The notes below the pieces were generated by a model. It saw nothing but the letters and a program-made list of their open reading frames with translations, ran no database searches and was not told the origin of the DNA. Positions 49,833 to 58,180 of a DNA stretch of 64,000 bases are shown piece by piece. Made by a program: the position numbers and the translations under genes. The stretch is from Streptomyces sp. NRRL WC-3605 (GTDB lineage: Bacteria; Actinomycetota; Actinomycetes; Streptomycetales; Streptomycetaceae), in NCBI RefSeq assembly GCF_001509795.1, contig NZ_LLZN01000056.1:62001-126000 (forward strand), written 5' to 3'. The number at the start of each line of letters is the position of its first letter. Positions within the stretch are counted from its first letter, which is position 1.

Positions 49833-50915
49833 TCAGAAGACGACCAGGGCCCGGCCTCCCTTGCCGGCGAGCATGTTCTCGAAGGCGGCCGGGATGCCGT
49901 CCAGGGCGATCCGCTCCGTGACCAGGGCGCCCAGGTCGAGGCGGCCCTCGCGGACGTGTGCGGCGAGGACGGGGACGTCCCGCGCCGGGTCGGAGTTGCC
50001 GTAGACGCAGCCGGCGAGGGTGCGGCCCCAGTGGAAGATCTCCAGGGCGTTGAAGGTGACCTGCTGGTCCTTCCCGCCGATCCCGACGACCGTGGTGCGG
50101 CCCCCGCGCCGGGTGGAGTCCCAGGCGGCGCGGATCGTGGCGGCGCGGCCCACGCACTCCACGGCGACGTCCACGCCCTGCTTTCCGGTCAGGCCCCGGA
50201 TCTCCCGGGCGGTGTCCTCGGAGGCGACGACGTAGTCTGTGGCGCCCGCCGCGCGGGCCAGCTCCTCCTTCGCCGGGGAGACGTCGACGGCCACGATCCG
50301 GCCGGCGCCCGCGATGCGGGCCGACTGGAGCGCGGCCAGGCCCACGCCGCCGACGCCGAACACGGCGACGCTCTCGCCGGCCCGGACCCGCGCCGCGTGG
50401 TGGACGGCGCCGTACCCGGTGAGGACGGCGCAGCCCAGCAGGGCGGCGTCGGTCAGCGGAACCCCGTCCGGCAGCGGCAGGACACAGTTCGCCGGGACGA
50501 CCGTCTCCTCGGCGAACGCGGCGACGTTCAGGCCGGGGTGCAGGTCGGTGCCGTCGGTCGTGCGGGCGTGGACGTTCGCGGCGCCGTTGAGGGCGTTGGC
50601 GCACAGCCACACCTCGCCGAGGCCGCAGGCGTGGCAGCTCCCGCAGGAGGGGGCCCAGTTCAGGACGACCCGGTCGCCGGGCGCGACACCCGTGACCCCC
50701 TCGCCGACGGCGGCGACGGTGCCCGCGCCCTCGTGGCCGAGCACGGCGGGGACGGGGAGGCGCATGGTCCCGTCGGACAGGGACAGGTCGGAGTGGCAGA
50801 CGCCGGCGGCGGCGAGCCGGACGCGGACCTGGCCGGGTCCGGGGTCGGGCAGGACGATCTCGGTGACCTCGAGCGGGGCCCCGACGGCGGGCAGGACGGC
50901 GGCGCGGACGGCCAT
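49833..50915 (-). CDS. Zinc-dependent alcohol dehydrogenase
   Basis: 360 aa from ATG 50915. MDR fold with catalytic zinc ligands Cys in AAAGVCHSDLSLSDG, His/Glu in LGHEGAGTVAAVGEGV, and four structural-zinc Cys in CGSCHACGLGEVWLCAN. NAD motif AVFGVGGVGLAALQSARIAGA. The second gene of an operon behind an aldehyde dehydrogenase (56 bp apart). Together they oxidise an alcohol via the aldehyde to the acid. Long-chain/aryl ADH class; exact substrate unknown. Under the AAACTA operator by inference. Confidence 0.94.
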   Translation of the reverse strand: MAVRAAVLPAVGAPLEVTEIVLPDPGPGQVRVRLAAAGVCHSDLSLSDGTMRLPVPAVLGHEGAGTVAAVGEGVTGVAPGDRVVLNWAPSCGSCHACGLGEVWLCANALNGAANVHARTTDGTDLHPGLNVAAFAEETVVPANCVLPLPDGVPLTDAALLGCAVLTGYGAVHHAARVRAGESVAVFGVGGVGLAALQSARIAGAGRIVAVDVSPAKEELARAAGATDYVVASEDTAREIRGLTGKQGVDVAVECVGRAATIRAAWDSTRRGGRTTVVGIGGKDQQVTFNALEIFHWGRTLAGCVYGNSDPARDVPVLAAHVREGRLDLGALVTERIALDGIPAAFENMLAGKGGRALVVF

Positions 50916-50971
50916 GGCGGACGACTCCTCGGTGCGCGAAGGGCTGGTGGCGGGCCTCGGAACAGCCGGGC

Positions 50972-52360
50972 TCAGAACTGCAGGGACTTGGTCTGGAGGT
51001 ACTCGGCGAGCCCGTGTGCCCCCAGTTCCCGGCCGACACCCGACTGCTTGTAGCCGCCGAAGGGGGCCAGCGGGTTGAACCGGCCTCCGTTGATGTCGAC
51101 CTGGCCGGTGTCCAAACGGCGTGCGAAGGCCACGGCCTGCTCCTCGTCGGCGGCCCAGACGGCGCCCGCGAGACCGTACACGGTGCCGTTGGCGATCCGC
51201 AGGGCGTCCTCCTCGTCCTCGTACCGCAGGATCGACAGGACCGGCCCGAAGATCTCCTCCTGGGCGATCGTCATGCCGGGATCGACGTCGGCGAAGACGG
51301 TCGGGCTGACGTAGTAGCCCTTCTCGCGCGGCGCCCGCGGACCGCCCGCCACCAGCCGGGCCCCTTCGGCGACGCCCTTCTCGATGTAGCCCAGCACCCG
51401 CTCCTGCTGCCGGGCGCTGACCACGGGGCCGATGCGCTCGCCGTACTTCGCGGCGGCCTGCGCGGCCAGCTCGACGGCCTCGCCGTACTGGTCGCGGTGG
51501 ACCAGCATGCGGGTCCAGGCGCTGCACGTCTGGCCGGAGTTGGACATCACGTTGGCGACGCCGACGTTGACGGCCTTGGCCAGGTCGGCGCCCGGCAGGA
51601 CGACGTTGGCGGACTTGCCGCCGAGCTCGAGGGCGACCTTCTTGACGGCGGCGCCGGCCACCGAGGCGATCCGCCGCCCGACGGCCGTGGAGCCGGTGAA
51701 GGAGACCAGGTCGACGCCCGGGTGCTCGGCGAGCGCCTGCCCGGCGACCGGGCCGAGTCCGGTGACCAGGTTGAAGACGCCCGCGGGGACCCCGGCCTCG
51801 TGCACCGCCTCGGCGAACAGCTGGGCGACCAGCGGAGTGTTCTCGGCGGGCTTCACGACGATCGCGCAGCCCGCGGCCAGCGCCGGGGCGGCCTTCGCGA
51901 CGATCTGGTGGAGCGGGTAGTTCCAGGGCGTGATGGCGCCGACCACGCCGATCGGCTCGTGGTACACGGTCGAGTTGCCGACCTTCTCCTCGAACGCGTA
52001 GGTGCCCGCGAGCTGCGCGTACGAGCCGGCCACCGCGATCGGCACGGCCGCGTGGACGGCCTGGGAGAACTTCAGCGGCGCCCCCAGCTCGGCGGTGACC
52101 GTCGTGGCGATCTCGTCCCGCCGGGCGTCGAGGACGTCCCGCAGGGCGGTCAGGCGGGCGGCGCGCTCGGCGGGCGGGGTGGCGGCCCAGCCGGGCAGCG
52201 CGGCCCGGGCGGCCCGTACGGCGGCGTCGACGTCGGCGGCGGTGCCGGCCGGGACCGTGCCGAGGACCTGCTCGTCGGCCGGGTTCACCACCTCGATGAC
52301 GTCCTGGCCGGCGGCGGGCCGCCAGGCTCCGTCGATGTACATGCCGTCGTGTGCCTTCAT
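50972..52360 (-). CDS. Aldehyde dehydrogenase
   Basis: 462 aa from ATG 52360, preceded by GGGAGGA; an upstream in-frame ATG at 52435 touches the operator and lies where the -10 should be. NAD(P)-dependent [19 protein letters not shown], cofactor loop [17 protein letters not shown], general base Glu in [15 protein letters not shown], catalytic Cys in [14 protein letters not shown], and [16 protein letters not shown]. Oxidises an aldehyde to its acid. First gene of the ALDH-ADH operon. Confidence 0.95.
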   Translation of the reverse strand: MKAHDGMYIDGAWRPAAGQDVIEVVNPADEQVLGTVPAGTAADVDAAVRAARAALPGWAATPPAERAARLTALRDVLDARRDEIATTVTAELGAPLKFSQAVHAAVPIAVAGSYAQLAGTYAFEEKVGNSTVYHEPIGVVGAITPWNYPLHQIVAKAAPALAAGCAIVVKPAENTPLVAQLFAEAVHEAGVPAGVFNLVTGLGPVAGQALAEHPGVDLVSFTGSTAVGRRIASVAGAAVKKVALELGGKSANVVLPGADLAKAVNVGVANVMSNSGQTCSAWTRMLVHRDQYGEAVELAAQAAAKYGERIGPVVSARQQERVLGYIEKGVAEGARLVAGGPRAPREKGYYVSPTVFADVDPGMTIAQEEIFGPVLSILRYEDEEDALRIANGTVYGLAGAVWAADEEQAVAFARRLDTGQVDINGGRFNPLAPFGGYKQSGVGRELGAHGLAEYLQTKSLQF

Positions 52361-52435
52361 GGCGGTTCCTCCCGGGGCGGGCCGTCGACCGGCCGCCGCC
52401 GCGTTCGTCGTTCCGGCTGTGGTCGTCCGATTCAT

Positions 52436-52454
52436 AAACTAGCGGCGATAGTTT
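52436..52454. promoter_or_regulatory. AAACTA-N7-TAGTTT operator, ALDH/ADH operon
   Basis: AAACTA (52436-52441), seven bases, TAGTTT (52449-52454): the same arms and the same spacer length as the site at 47317-47335. It lies 76 bp upstream of the aldehyde dehydrogenase start, at the expected promoter core. Confidence 0.75.
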
Positions 52455-52509
52455 TAGCGCGCCAGGGACCGCAGGGGATCGGCCTGATCCGGGAGCCACC
52501 CTCGCCCGG

Positions 52510-53847
52510 TCACTCCTCCAGGTCCGGCAGCCGCGCCGGGGCGGGGCAGATCCGGTCGCCGTGCTGGTCGAAGACGAACATGTGGGCGATGTCGACGAGC
52601 AGCGGCACCTGCATCCCGTGCCGCAGCGCGAGGTCGGGGGTGGTGCGCACGATGAGGTCGCCCGGGAGGCGCCCCTCGGGCGGCGCCGGTTCCCCGGCCG
52701 GGCCGTCGGGTTCCTCAGCCGTCACCACCGGGCCGGCCCGCAGGGCGCCCGCCCGGCCGCGCAGCCGCTCCAGCACGGTGCCTCCCTCGCGGCGGCGCCG
52801 GCGGCCCGGCGGGGCGGGTCGCGGCGCCTCCAGGTCGGGGACGACGGCGGGCCGGGAGCCGGTGTTGAAGTGGACGAGCATCTCGTGCCCCTGGAACTCC
52901 ACATGCTCGACCAGACCCGTGATGTGCGTCTCGCCGGGCCGGGCGGTCGCCCGGTCGCCGATCCGCACGGCCTCCGAGCGCAGGCCCACGATGACCTCAC
53001 GGCCCTGCTGGACCCGGAGCAACTGGTGGTCGAGGCTGAGGGGTTCGGGCAGCCGCAGGAACTGCTTGCCGAGGCTGATGGTCATGGCGCCGTCGAGCGG
53101 GGCGCGGACGACCCCACGCAGCAGGTTGATGCGCGGGGTGCCGATGAAGGCGGCGACGAAGACGTTGCGGGGCAGCGCGTACACCGTCCGCGGGGTGCCG
53201 ACCTGCTGGAGGACGCCGCCGCGCAGCACGGCGACCCGGTCGCCGAGCGACATGGCCTCGGCCTGGTCGTGGGTGACGTAGACCGTGGTGACGCCGAGCG
53301 TGCGGGTCAGGCCCGATATCTCGGCGCGCAGATGGTTGCGGAGCTTGGCGTCCAGGTTGGACAGCGGCTCGTCCATCAGGAACGCGGTGGGGCGGCGGGC
53401 GATGGCCCGCCCCATGGCGACGCGCTGGCGCTCACCGCCGGAGAGCTGGCCCGGGAATCGGTCGAGCAGTTCCTCGATGCCGAGCATGCGGGCCGTCGCC
53501 TCGACCCGCGGCCGGGGGTCGGCGCCGGGCGCCTCGATGCGCAGCGGGAAGCCGATGTTGTCGCGGCTGGTCATGCTCGGGTAGAGGGCGAAGTTCTGGA
53601 AGACCATGGCCATGTGGCGGTCCGCGGGCAGCAGGTCGTTGGCGTGCTCGCCGTCCAGGAGCAGTTCGCCGTCGTCGATCTCCTCCAGACCGGCGATCAT
53701 GCGGAGCACGGTGGACTTGCCGCAGCCGGAGGGCCCGAGGAGCACGAGGAACTCACCGGGCCGGATGTCCAGCGACAGCCGGTCGACGACGCGGACGCCC
53801 CGCGTGTACGACTTGCTCACGGCGTGCAGAGAGATGGCGCGTGTCAT
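52510..53847 (-). CDS. ABC transporter ATPase, MsmK/UgpC type, with an extra C-terminal insert
   Basis: 445 aa from ATG 53847. Walker A GPSGCGKST (38-46), Q-loop VFQNFALYPSM, signature LSGGERQRVAMGRAIARRP, Walker B AFLMDEPLSNLD, and H-loop VYVTHDQAEAM. The C-terminal TOBE/regulatory region follows but contains an Arg/Pro/Glu-rich insert of about 60 aa (near residues 340-400, EAPRPAPPGRRRRREGG onwards), making it longer than the 360-380 aa of MsiK/UgpC. No permease or binding protein is adjacent, so it is an orphan ATPase that may energise sugar importers encoded elsewhere. Confidence 0.9.
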   Translation of the reverse strand: MTRAISLHAVSKSYTRGVRVVDRLSLDIRPGEFLVLLGPSGCGKSTVLRMIAGLEEIDDGELLLDGEHANDLLPADRHMAMVFQNFALYPSMTSRDNIGFPLRIEAPGADPRPRVEATARMLGIEELLDRFPGQLSGGERQRVAMGRAIARRPTAFLMDEPLSNLDAKLRNHLRAEISGLTRTLGVTTVYVTHDQAEAMSLGDRVAVLRGGVLQQVGTPRTVYALPRNVFVAAFIGTPRINLLRGVVRAPLDGAMTISLGKQFLRLPEPLSLDHQLLRVQQGREVIVGLRSEAVRIGDRATARPGETHITGLVEHVEFQGHEMLVHFNTGSRPAVVPDLEAPRPAPPGRRRRREGGTVLERLRGRAGALRAGPVVTAEEPDGPAGEPAPPEGRLPGDLIVRTTPDLALRHGMQVPLLVDIAHMFVFDQHGDRICPAPARLPDLEE

Positions 53848-53999
53848 GGCGGCTGCCCCCGGGGGCTCACGGGATCGCCTCGTGCGGGTCGTACGGGGCG
53901 TGTGAGTCACGGAAGTTAACGGAATGTGTGCGGCCGGGGGAAGGGAACGGGCGGGATCGGGCGGCACGGTCCAGCACGTGAGATAGCGGACGCTCCCGT

Positions 54000-54062
54000 T
54001 CAGCCCTTGCGTGCGGCTCCGGCTCAGTCCTTGCGCGGCTCTTGTTCAGCCCTTGCGCGCGG
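54000..54062. repeat. 22-24-bp tandem repeat spanning the sortase stop codon
   Basis: Three copies of about TCAGCCCTTGCGCGCGG (plus strand) starting at 54000, 54024 and 54046. The last copy is the 3' end of the sortase gene with its TGA; the other two carry the same TGA into the spacer. The remaining part of the 53848-54045 gap holds no gene. Confidence 0.8.
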
Positions 54063-54585
54063 GTTCGCGGGTGCCGGTGAGGTGCGCGAAGACGACCACG
54101 TTGCCCGAGTAGCCGGTCCTGCGGTCGTAGTTGCCGCCGCAGGTGATGAGCCGTAGCTCGGGGCGGTTGCGCGTGCCGTACACCAGCCGGTTGGGGAACT
54201 TGTCCTTCTCGTACGACTTGATCGCGTCGACCGTGTAGACGGCGGTACGCCCGTCGGCGCGCCGGACCTCGACCCGCTTGCCGCGCTTGAGCTCGCCGAG
54301 GCCGCCGAAGACGGCGGGACCGGTGTTCGTGTCCAGATGGCCGACGGCGATGGCGGTGCCGGGCTCCCCGGGGGACGGCCCGTCCGTGTACCAGCCGGCC
54401 AGTTCGGGCTTGTCCTCGGGCGGTGTGGTCAGCCGGCGCTCGCTGTCCAGGGCCAGGTCCATGAGGTCGGCGTCGACGCCGATGTAGGGGATGACGATGC
54501 GGGTCGCCGGGGAGCGGGGCAGCGTGCGGGGCGGGGCGGACGTGCCGGCCGGACGCGGGGCCGGTGGCACCGGGGCGCGCGTCAC
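54046..54585 (-). CDS. Class F sortase, catalytic domain
   Basis: 179 aa in this frame from GTG 54585. Class F-type sortase: RIVIPYIGVDADL, catalytic His83 in AIAVGHLDTNTGPAVFGGL, Cys149 in LRLITCGGNYD, and Arg155/156 in the following loop. It would link or process surface proteins at the wall. The N-terminal membrane anchor expected for a sortase is not in this frame but in another frame just upstream (54586-54754), so the gene appears frameshifted, or starts here as an unanchored form. It overlaps or abuts the secreted-protein gene upstream and may act on it. Confidence 0.75.
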   Translation of the reverse strand: MTRAPVPPAPRPAGTSAPPRTLPRSPATRIVIPYIGVDADLMDLALDSERRLTTPPEDKPELAGWYTDGPSPGEPGTAIAVGHLDTNTGPAVFGGLGELKRGKRVEVRRADGRTAVYTVDAIKSYEKDKFPNRLVYGTRNRPELRLITCGGNYDRRTGYSGNVVVFAHLTGTREPARKG

Positions 54586-54754
54586 CGGCCGCGACGGTCC
54601 GGGGCTCCGGAGCCGGCGCGGCGGTGCCGGCTCCGTGGCCCTCCCGGTGGACGATCCGGTGGCCGGCCGTCACCAGGACGACGGTGAGGACCGCCGTCCT
54701 GGCCAGCCGGTAGGCGCGCCTGCGGTACCAGGGCCGGCGCCTTCTACGCGCCAT
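54586..54754 (-). pseudogene. Sortase N-terminal anchor in a different reading frame
   Basis: From ATG 54754: basic start MARRRRRPWYRRRAYRLA, one hydrophobic helix (RTAVLTVVLVTAG) and an Ala/Pro/Gly linker, exactly the N-terminus expected of a class F sortase. Its frame differs by one base from the catalytic frame beginning at 54585. A single indel in the GC-rich linker (about 54590-54690) would join them into a normal protein of about 230 aa. Either a true frameshift mutation or a sequencing error. Confidence 0.6.
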
Positions 54755-55358
54755 GCGAACGGCGACGGAGCCGGAACCACATCACCCCGCCGACGGCGGT
54801 CAGGCCGACGGCGGCGGCGCCGGCGACCGTGGTGAAGGCCTGGTCACGGGCGATCCCGCCGCCTCCGGCGGCCGGTCCGCCCTGCGGGGCGGGCGAGGGG
54901 GTCGACATGGAGGCCCGGCAGTCGACGGTGAAGGTCTTCTCCCGGTTGGGGGCGGTGGCGCCCGTGAACTCCCAGGTCAGCCGGTACTGGCCGTCCGGGA
55001 GTGTCAGGTCCTCGCTGTGTCCGATGCCGCGGTTCAGGGTCACGGTGCCGTTGAGCGTGGCCCCGCTCGGGACCGTCGGCTGGGTCACGATGTTCCAGGT
55101 CACGGTCCCGACGGTCTCGAAGTTCGCCAGGTCGAGGTAGAAGCGGCAGACCCTGGGCTCGTCGATGGCGTCGCCGTAGTCCGTGCGCCGGACCCCGTCC
55201 CACGGCGCCGTGTGGATCTTGACGGTGCCGTTGTCCCCGGGGGCCATCGGAGCGACGGCTCCGGCGGACGGCAGCCCGGTGAGCGGGGTCAGCGCGGCGG
55301 TGAGCGCCGTGACGGCGGCGATGCGCGCGGCTCGGCGTCGAAGAGGCGTGGTGGGCAT
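54744..55358 (-). CDS. Secreted protein with C-terminal membrane anchor, sortase neighbour
   Basis: 204 aa from ATG 55358 (GGAGGA upstream). A signal peptide (ARIAAVTALTAALTPLTGLPSAGA) is followed by a beta-rich domain with two Cys (EPRVCRFYLDLANFETVGTVTW; FTVDCRASMS). A Pro/Gly linker, a C-terminal helix (FTTVAGAAAVGLTAVGGVMWF) and a basic tail RLRRRSHGA complete it. The layout is that of a sortase substrate, but I see no LPxTG-like motif before the helix (GGIARDQAF instead). It overlaps the sortase anchor frame by 11 bp. Conserved in actinomycetes as a sortase-linked hypothetical. Confidence 0.78.
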   Translation of the reverse strand: MPTTPLRRRAARIAAVTALTAALTPLTGLPSAGAVAPMAPGDNGTVKIHTAPWDGVRRTDYGDAIDEPRVCRFYLDLANFETVGTVTWNIVTQPTVPSGATLNGTVTLNRGIGHSEDLTLPDGQYRLTWEFTGATAPNREKTFTVDCRASMSTPSPAPQGGPAAGGGGIARDQAFTTVAGAAAVGLTAVGGVMWFRLRRRSHGA

Positions 55359-55377
55359 GCGAGTCCTCCGAGTCAGA

Positions 55378-55395
55378 CGATTTTCGTACAAATCG
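55378..55395. promoter_or_regulatory. 18-bp palindrome in the leader of the secreted-protein gene
   Basis: CGATTT-TCGTAC-AAATCG, perfect 6-bp arms, 20 bp upstream of the start codon, close to the expected transcription start. It could be an operator or a small mRNA hairpin. A TTGACG (-35-like) lies further upstream on the minus strand. Confidence 0.35.
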
Positions 55396-55457
55396 CTCGT
55401 CTCTGACTCTCTTTCACATCTGCCGTCAAGATCGTGGAAGCAGGGCCTTACGGCCCA

Positions 55458-56696
55458 TCAGATACCACTCTTTCGACGCAATACGGTCTCCGGTCCGCGT
55501 CGCGTGCCGCCGTCCCCCGCCTCCCCGGACGGCGGCGCGGGCGAGCGCAGCGCCGTCCCCGCCGAGACCAGCAGCAGCGCGCCGAGCATCACGAACGGGG
55601 CCGCCACCCCGGCCAGTCCCGCCACCAGGCCCGCCGACGCCGGGGCGGCGACCTGCCCGAGGCGGTTGCCGGTCAGCCGCAGCGCGAGGGCGGTGGAGCG
55701 GGAGCCCTCGGGGGCCGCCTGGACGACCGTCGTCATGGACAGCGGCTGGCCGACGCCGAGACAGAACCCGAGCACCGTCAGCATCGCCGCGAGCGCCCAC
55801 ACCGGCACCGGCAGCGCCACGCCCGCGCACAGCAGGCCGCCCAGCAGGCAGGTGACCGTCAGCAACGCCGTGCGGCCGAGCAGCCGCAGCAGGGGCGTCA
55901 GGACCAGGCGGCAGGCGATGGTCGCGGCGGCGCGCAGGCTGAGCAGGACCCCGATCACCGAGGGCGCGATGCCCCGGTGCTCGCCGACCACCGGGAGGTA
56001 GGCGGTGAGGATGTCGGTGGCGGAGAGCACGGAGAGGCTGACGAAGATGCCGGCGGGGACGCCCCGGGAGCGCAGGATGCGCCCGACGGGCACGCGGTCG
56101 CCCGGCGGCTTCCGGGACCCGGCGGCCGTACGGCTCTCTATGCGCCACAGCGAGGAGAACGCGACCGCGCATCCGGCGCCCGCCACCAGCAGGGCGAGCG
56201 CGCTGCCGTGCGCCCGGTCCGGGCCGCCGACCAGCGCACCCGCCGCGATCGGCCCGACGAGCTGGCCGAGGGAGGCGCCGATCGTGAAGTGCCCGAAGTT
56301 GCGGTCCTGTTCGTGCGGGGCGGACTGCCGGGCGACGAGGGACTGCGCGCCGATGACGAAGCAGAGGTGACCGAGGCCCATCACACCGCTCCAGACGGCC
56401 ATCGCCCCCGGTGAGCCGGCCAGGCCGCTCAGCGCGCAGCCGCCGGATATCAGCACGACGCCGACGGGGAGCAGCGGCGCGCAGCGCCCGTGGTCGGTGC
56501 GGCGGCCCAGCGGGACCGCGGCGAACAGCGGGAGCAGGGCGTACACGCCCGCGATCACTCCGACCGCCCGCTCGTCGGCGCCGAGCGCGAGGGCCCGGTA
56601 GGAGACGGCGGGCCGGGCCATCGACACCGCCCCCTGCGCGAAGCTGAAGGCGATGACGAGGCGGAGCAGCCAGCCGCGGTTCCCACCGGGCGCCAT
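55458..56696 (-). CDS. MFS transporter
   Basis: 412 aa, twelve membrane helices. Motif-A-like PLGRRTDHGRCAPLL between helices 2 and 3, FTIGASLGQLVGPIAAGALVGG in helix 5, and a second-half QPLSMTTVVQAAPEGSRSTALALRLTGNRLGQV. Resembles drug-efflux or sugar-efflux MFS proteins. 24 bp downstream of the CitMHS gene on the same strand, so cotranscribed; it may export a product of citrate metabolism or be unrelated. ATG 56696 with GGAGGA upstream. Confidence 0.9.
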   Translation of the reverse strand: MAPGGNRGWLLRLVIAFSFAQGAVSMARPAVSYRALALGADERAVGVIAGVYALLPLFAAVPLGRRTDHGRCAPLLPVGVVLISGGCALSGLAGSPGAMAVWSGVMGLGHLCFVIGAQSLVARQSAPHEQDRNFGHFTIGASLGQLVGPIAAGALVGGPDRAHGSALALLVAGAGCAVAFSSLWRIESRTAAGSRKPPGDRVPVGRILRSRGVPAGIFVSLSVLSATDILTAYLPVVGEHRGIAPSVIGVLLSLRAAATIACRLVLTPLLRLLGRTALLTVTCLLGGLLCAGVALPVPVWALAAMLTVLGFCLGVGQPLSMTTVVQAAPEGSRSTALALRLTGNRLGQVAAPASAGLVAGLAGVAAPFVMLGALLLVSAGTALRSPAPPSGEAGDGGTRRGPETVLRRKSGI

Positions 56697-56720
56697 GAGC
56701 GAATTCCTCCGTGGAGCGGG

Positions 56721-58172
56721 TCAGACGGTGCCGAACAGGACGCCCGCCGCGAGGACGACGAGGCAGGTGAGCGCGGCCCACTTGACCACGAACCGGGTGT
56801 GGTCGCCGAACTCGACCTTGGCCATGCCGACGAGGACGTAGACGGCCGGGACGAGCGGGCTCGACATGTGCAGCGGCTGGCCGACCAGGGAGGCGCGGGC
56901 CATCTCCAGCGGGGTGACGCCGTGGGCGGCCCCGGCCTCGGCGAGGACGGGCAGGACACCGAAGTAGAAGCCGTCGTTGGACATGAAGTAGGTCAGCGGG
57001 AGGCTCAGCACGCCGGTGACCAGGGCCATGTGCGGGCCCATGCCCTCCGGGATGACGTCCACCATCCACGTCGCCATGTGGTCGACCATGCCCGTGCCCT
57101 GGAGGACACCGGTGAAGACGGCCGCGGCGAAGACCATGCCGGAGACGTTGAGGACGTTGTCGGCGTGGGCGGCCAGGCGGGCCTTCTGGTCCGGGATGTG
57201 CGGGAAGTTCACGGAGAGCGCGAGCGCGGCGCCGAGGAGGAACAGCACCGGGATGGGCAGCAGTTCCATGATCATGGCGGTCAGCAGGGCGACCGTGAGC
57301 AGCGCGTTGAACCAGTAGAGGCGGGGGCGCAGGGTGGGCCGGTCCGGGTCGAGCGCGGCGAAGCGCTCGTCGTCGGCGTCGTGGGCGTCGTGGGCGTCGT
57401 GGGCGCCGTGGGCGCCGTGGGTGGAGGCGCCCTCGGCGTCCGAACTCCCGCCGGTCGCAGGAGAGTCGGCCGCCACGGAGCCGGTGCCGCCGGCGCCCAC
57501 GAGGATCGCCTCGGTCTCGGTCTCCTTCTCCGTCACCAGGGCGTCGTCCAGCACGAGCACGCCGAGGCGCCTGCGCTCGCGCACCCCGAGGACGTACGAC
57601 AGGACGAGGACGGCGAGCAGGCCCACGGCGAGGGCCGGGATCATCGGGACGAAGACGTCGCCGGCGTCGACCTTGAGCGCGGTGGCGGCGCGGGCGGTCG
57701 GGCCGCCCCAGGGCAGCGTGTTCATCACGCCGTTGGCCATCGCGGCGACGCCGGTCATCACCACCAGGCTCATCTTCAGGCGCTTGTACAGCGGGTACAT
57801 CGCCGAGACCGTGATCATGAACGTGGTCGAGCCGTCGCCGTCCAGCGAGACGACCGCGGCGAGGACCGCCGTGCCGACGACGATCCGCATCGGGTCGGCC
57901 TTGCAGAACCGCAGGATGCCCCGCACGATCGGGTCGAACAGGCCGACGTCGATCATCACCCCGAAGTAGACGATCGCGAACATGAGCATCGCCGCGGTGG
58001 GCGCGAGGCCGGTGACGCCGTCGATGACGTAGTCGCCGAGCTTCGCGCCCTTTCCGACGAAGACGCAGAACGCGGCCGGGATCAGCACGAGTGCCGCGAT
58101 CGGTGACATCTTCTTCATCATGATCAGGACCAGGAAGGTCGCGATCATGGCGAAGCCGAGAATGGTCAGCAT
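56721..58172 (-). CDS. CitMHS-family metal-citrate:proton symporter
   Basis: 483 aa from ATG 58172 (MLTILGFAMIATFLVLIMMKK). The CitMHS/ion-transporter fold has about 12 helices. Motifs include SLDGDGSTTFMITVSAMYPLYKRL, GVMNTLPWGGPTARAATAL and YFMSNDGFYFGVLPVLAEA. The central cytoplasmic loop (about residues 220-285) carries a repetitive HGAHGAHDAHDAHDADD stretch that may bind the counter-metal. Imports Mg- or Ca/Fe-citrate complexes. An ACCTAACGT inverted pair lies upstream. No two-component system is adjacent. Confidence 0.93.
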   Translation of the reverse strand: MLTILGFAMIATFLVLIMMKKMSPIAALVLIPAAFCVFVGKGAKLGDYVIDGVTGLAPTAAMLMFAIVYFGVMIDVGLFDPIVRGILRFCKADPMRIVVGTAVLAAVVSLDGDGSTTFMITVSAMYPLYKRLKMSLVVMTGVAAMANGVMNTLPWGGPTARAATALKVDAGDVFVPMIPALAVGLLAVLVLSYVLGVRERRRLGVLVLDDALVTEKETETEAILVGAGGTGSVAADSPATGGSSDAEGASTHGAHGAHDAHDAHDADDERFAALDPDRPTLRPRLYWFNALLTVALLTAMIMELLPIPVLFLLGAALALSVNFPHIPDQKARLAAHADNVLNVSGMVFAAAVFTGVLQGTGMVDHMATWMVDVIPEGMGPHMALVTGVLSLPLTYFMSNDGFYFGVLPVLAEAGAAHGVTPLEMARASLVGQPLHMSSPLVPAVYVLVGMAKVEFGDHTRFVVKWAALTCLVVLAAGVLFGTV

Positions 58173-58180
58173 GAGTGGAT

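Noticed and set aside
56490-58106. Long plus-strand frame opposite the MFS and citrate transporters
   Set aside because: Rich in charged His/Asp/Arg repeats because it is antisense to hydrophobic helices; no start signal or motif.
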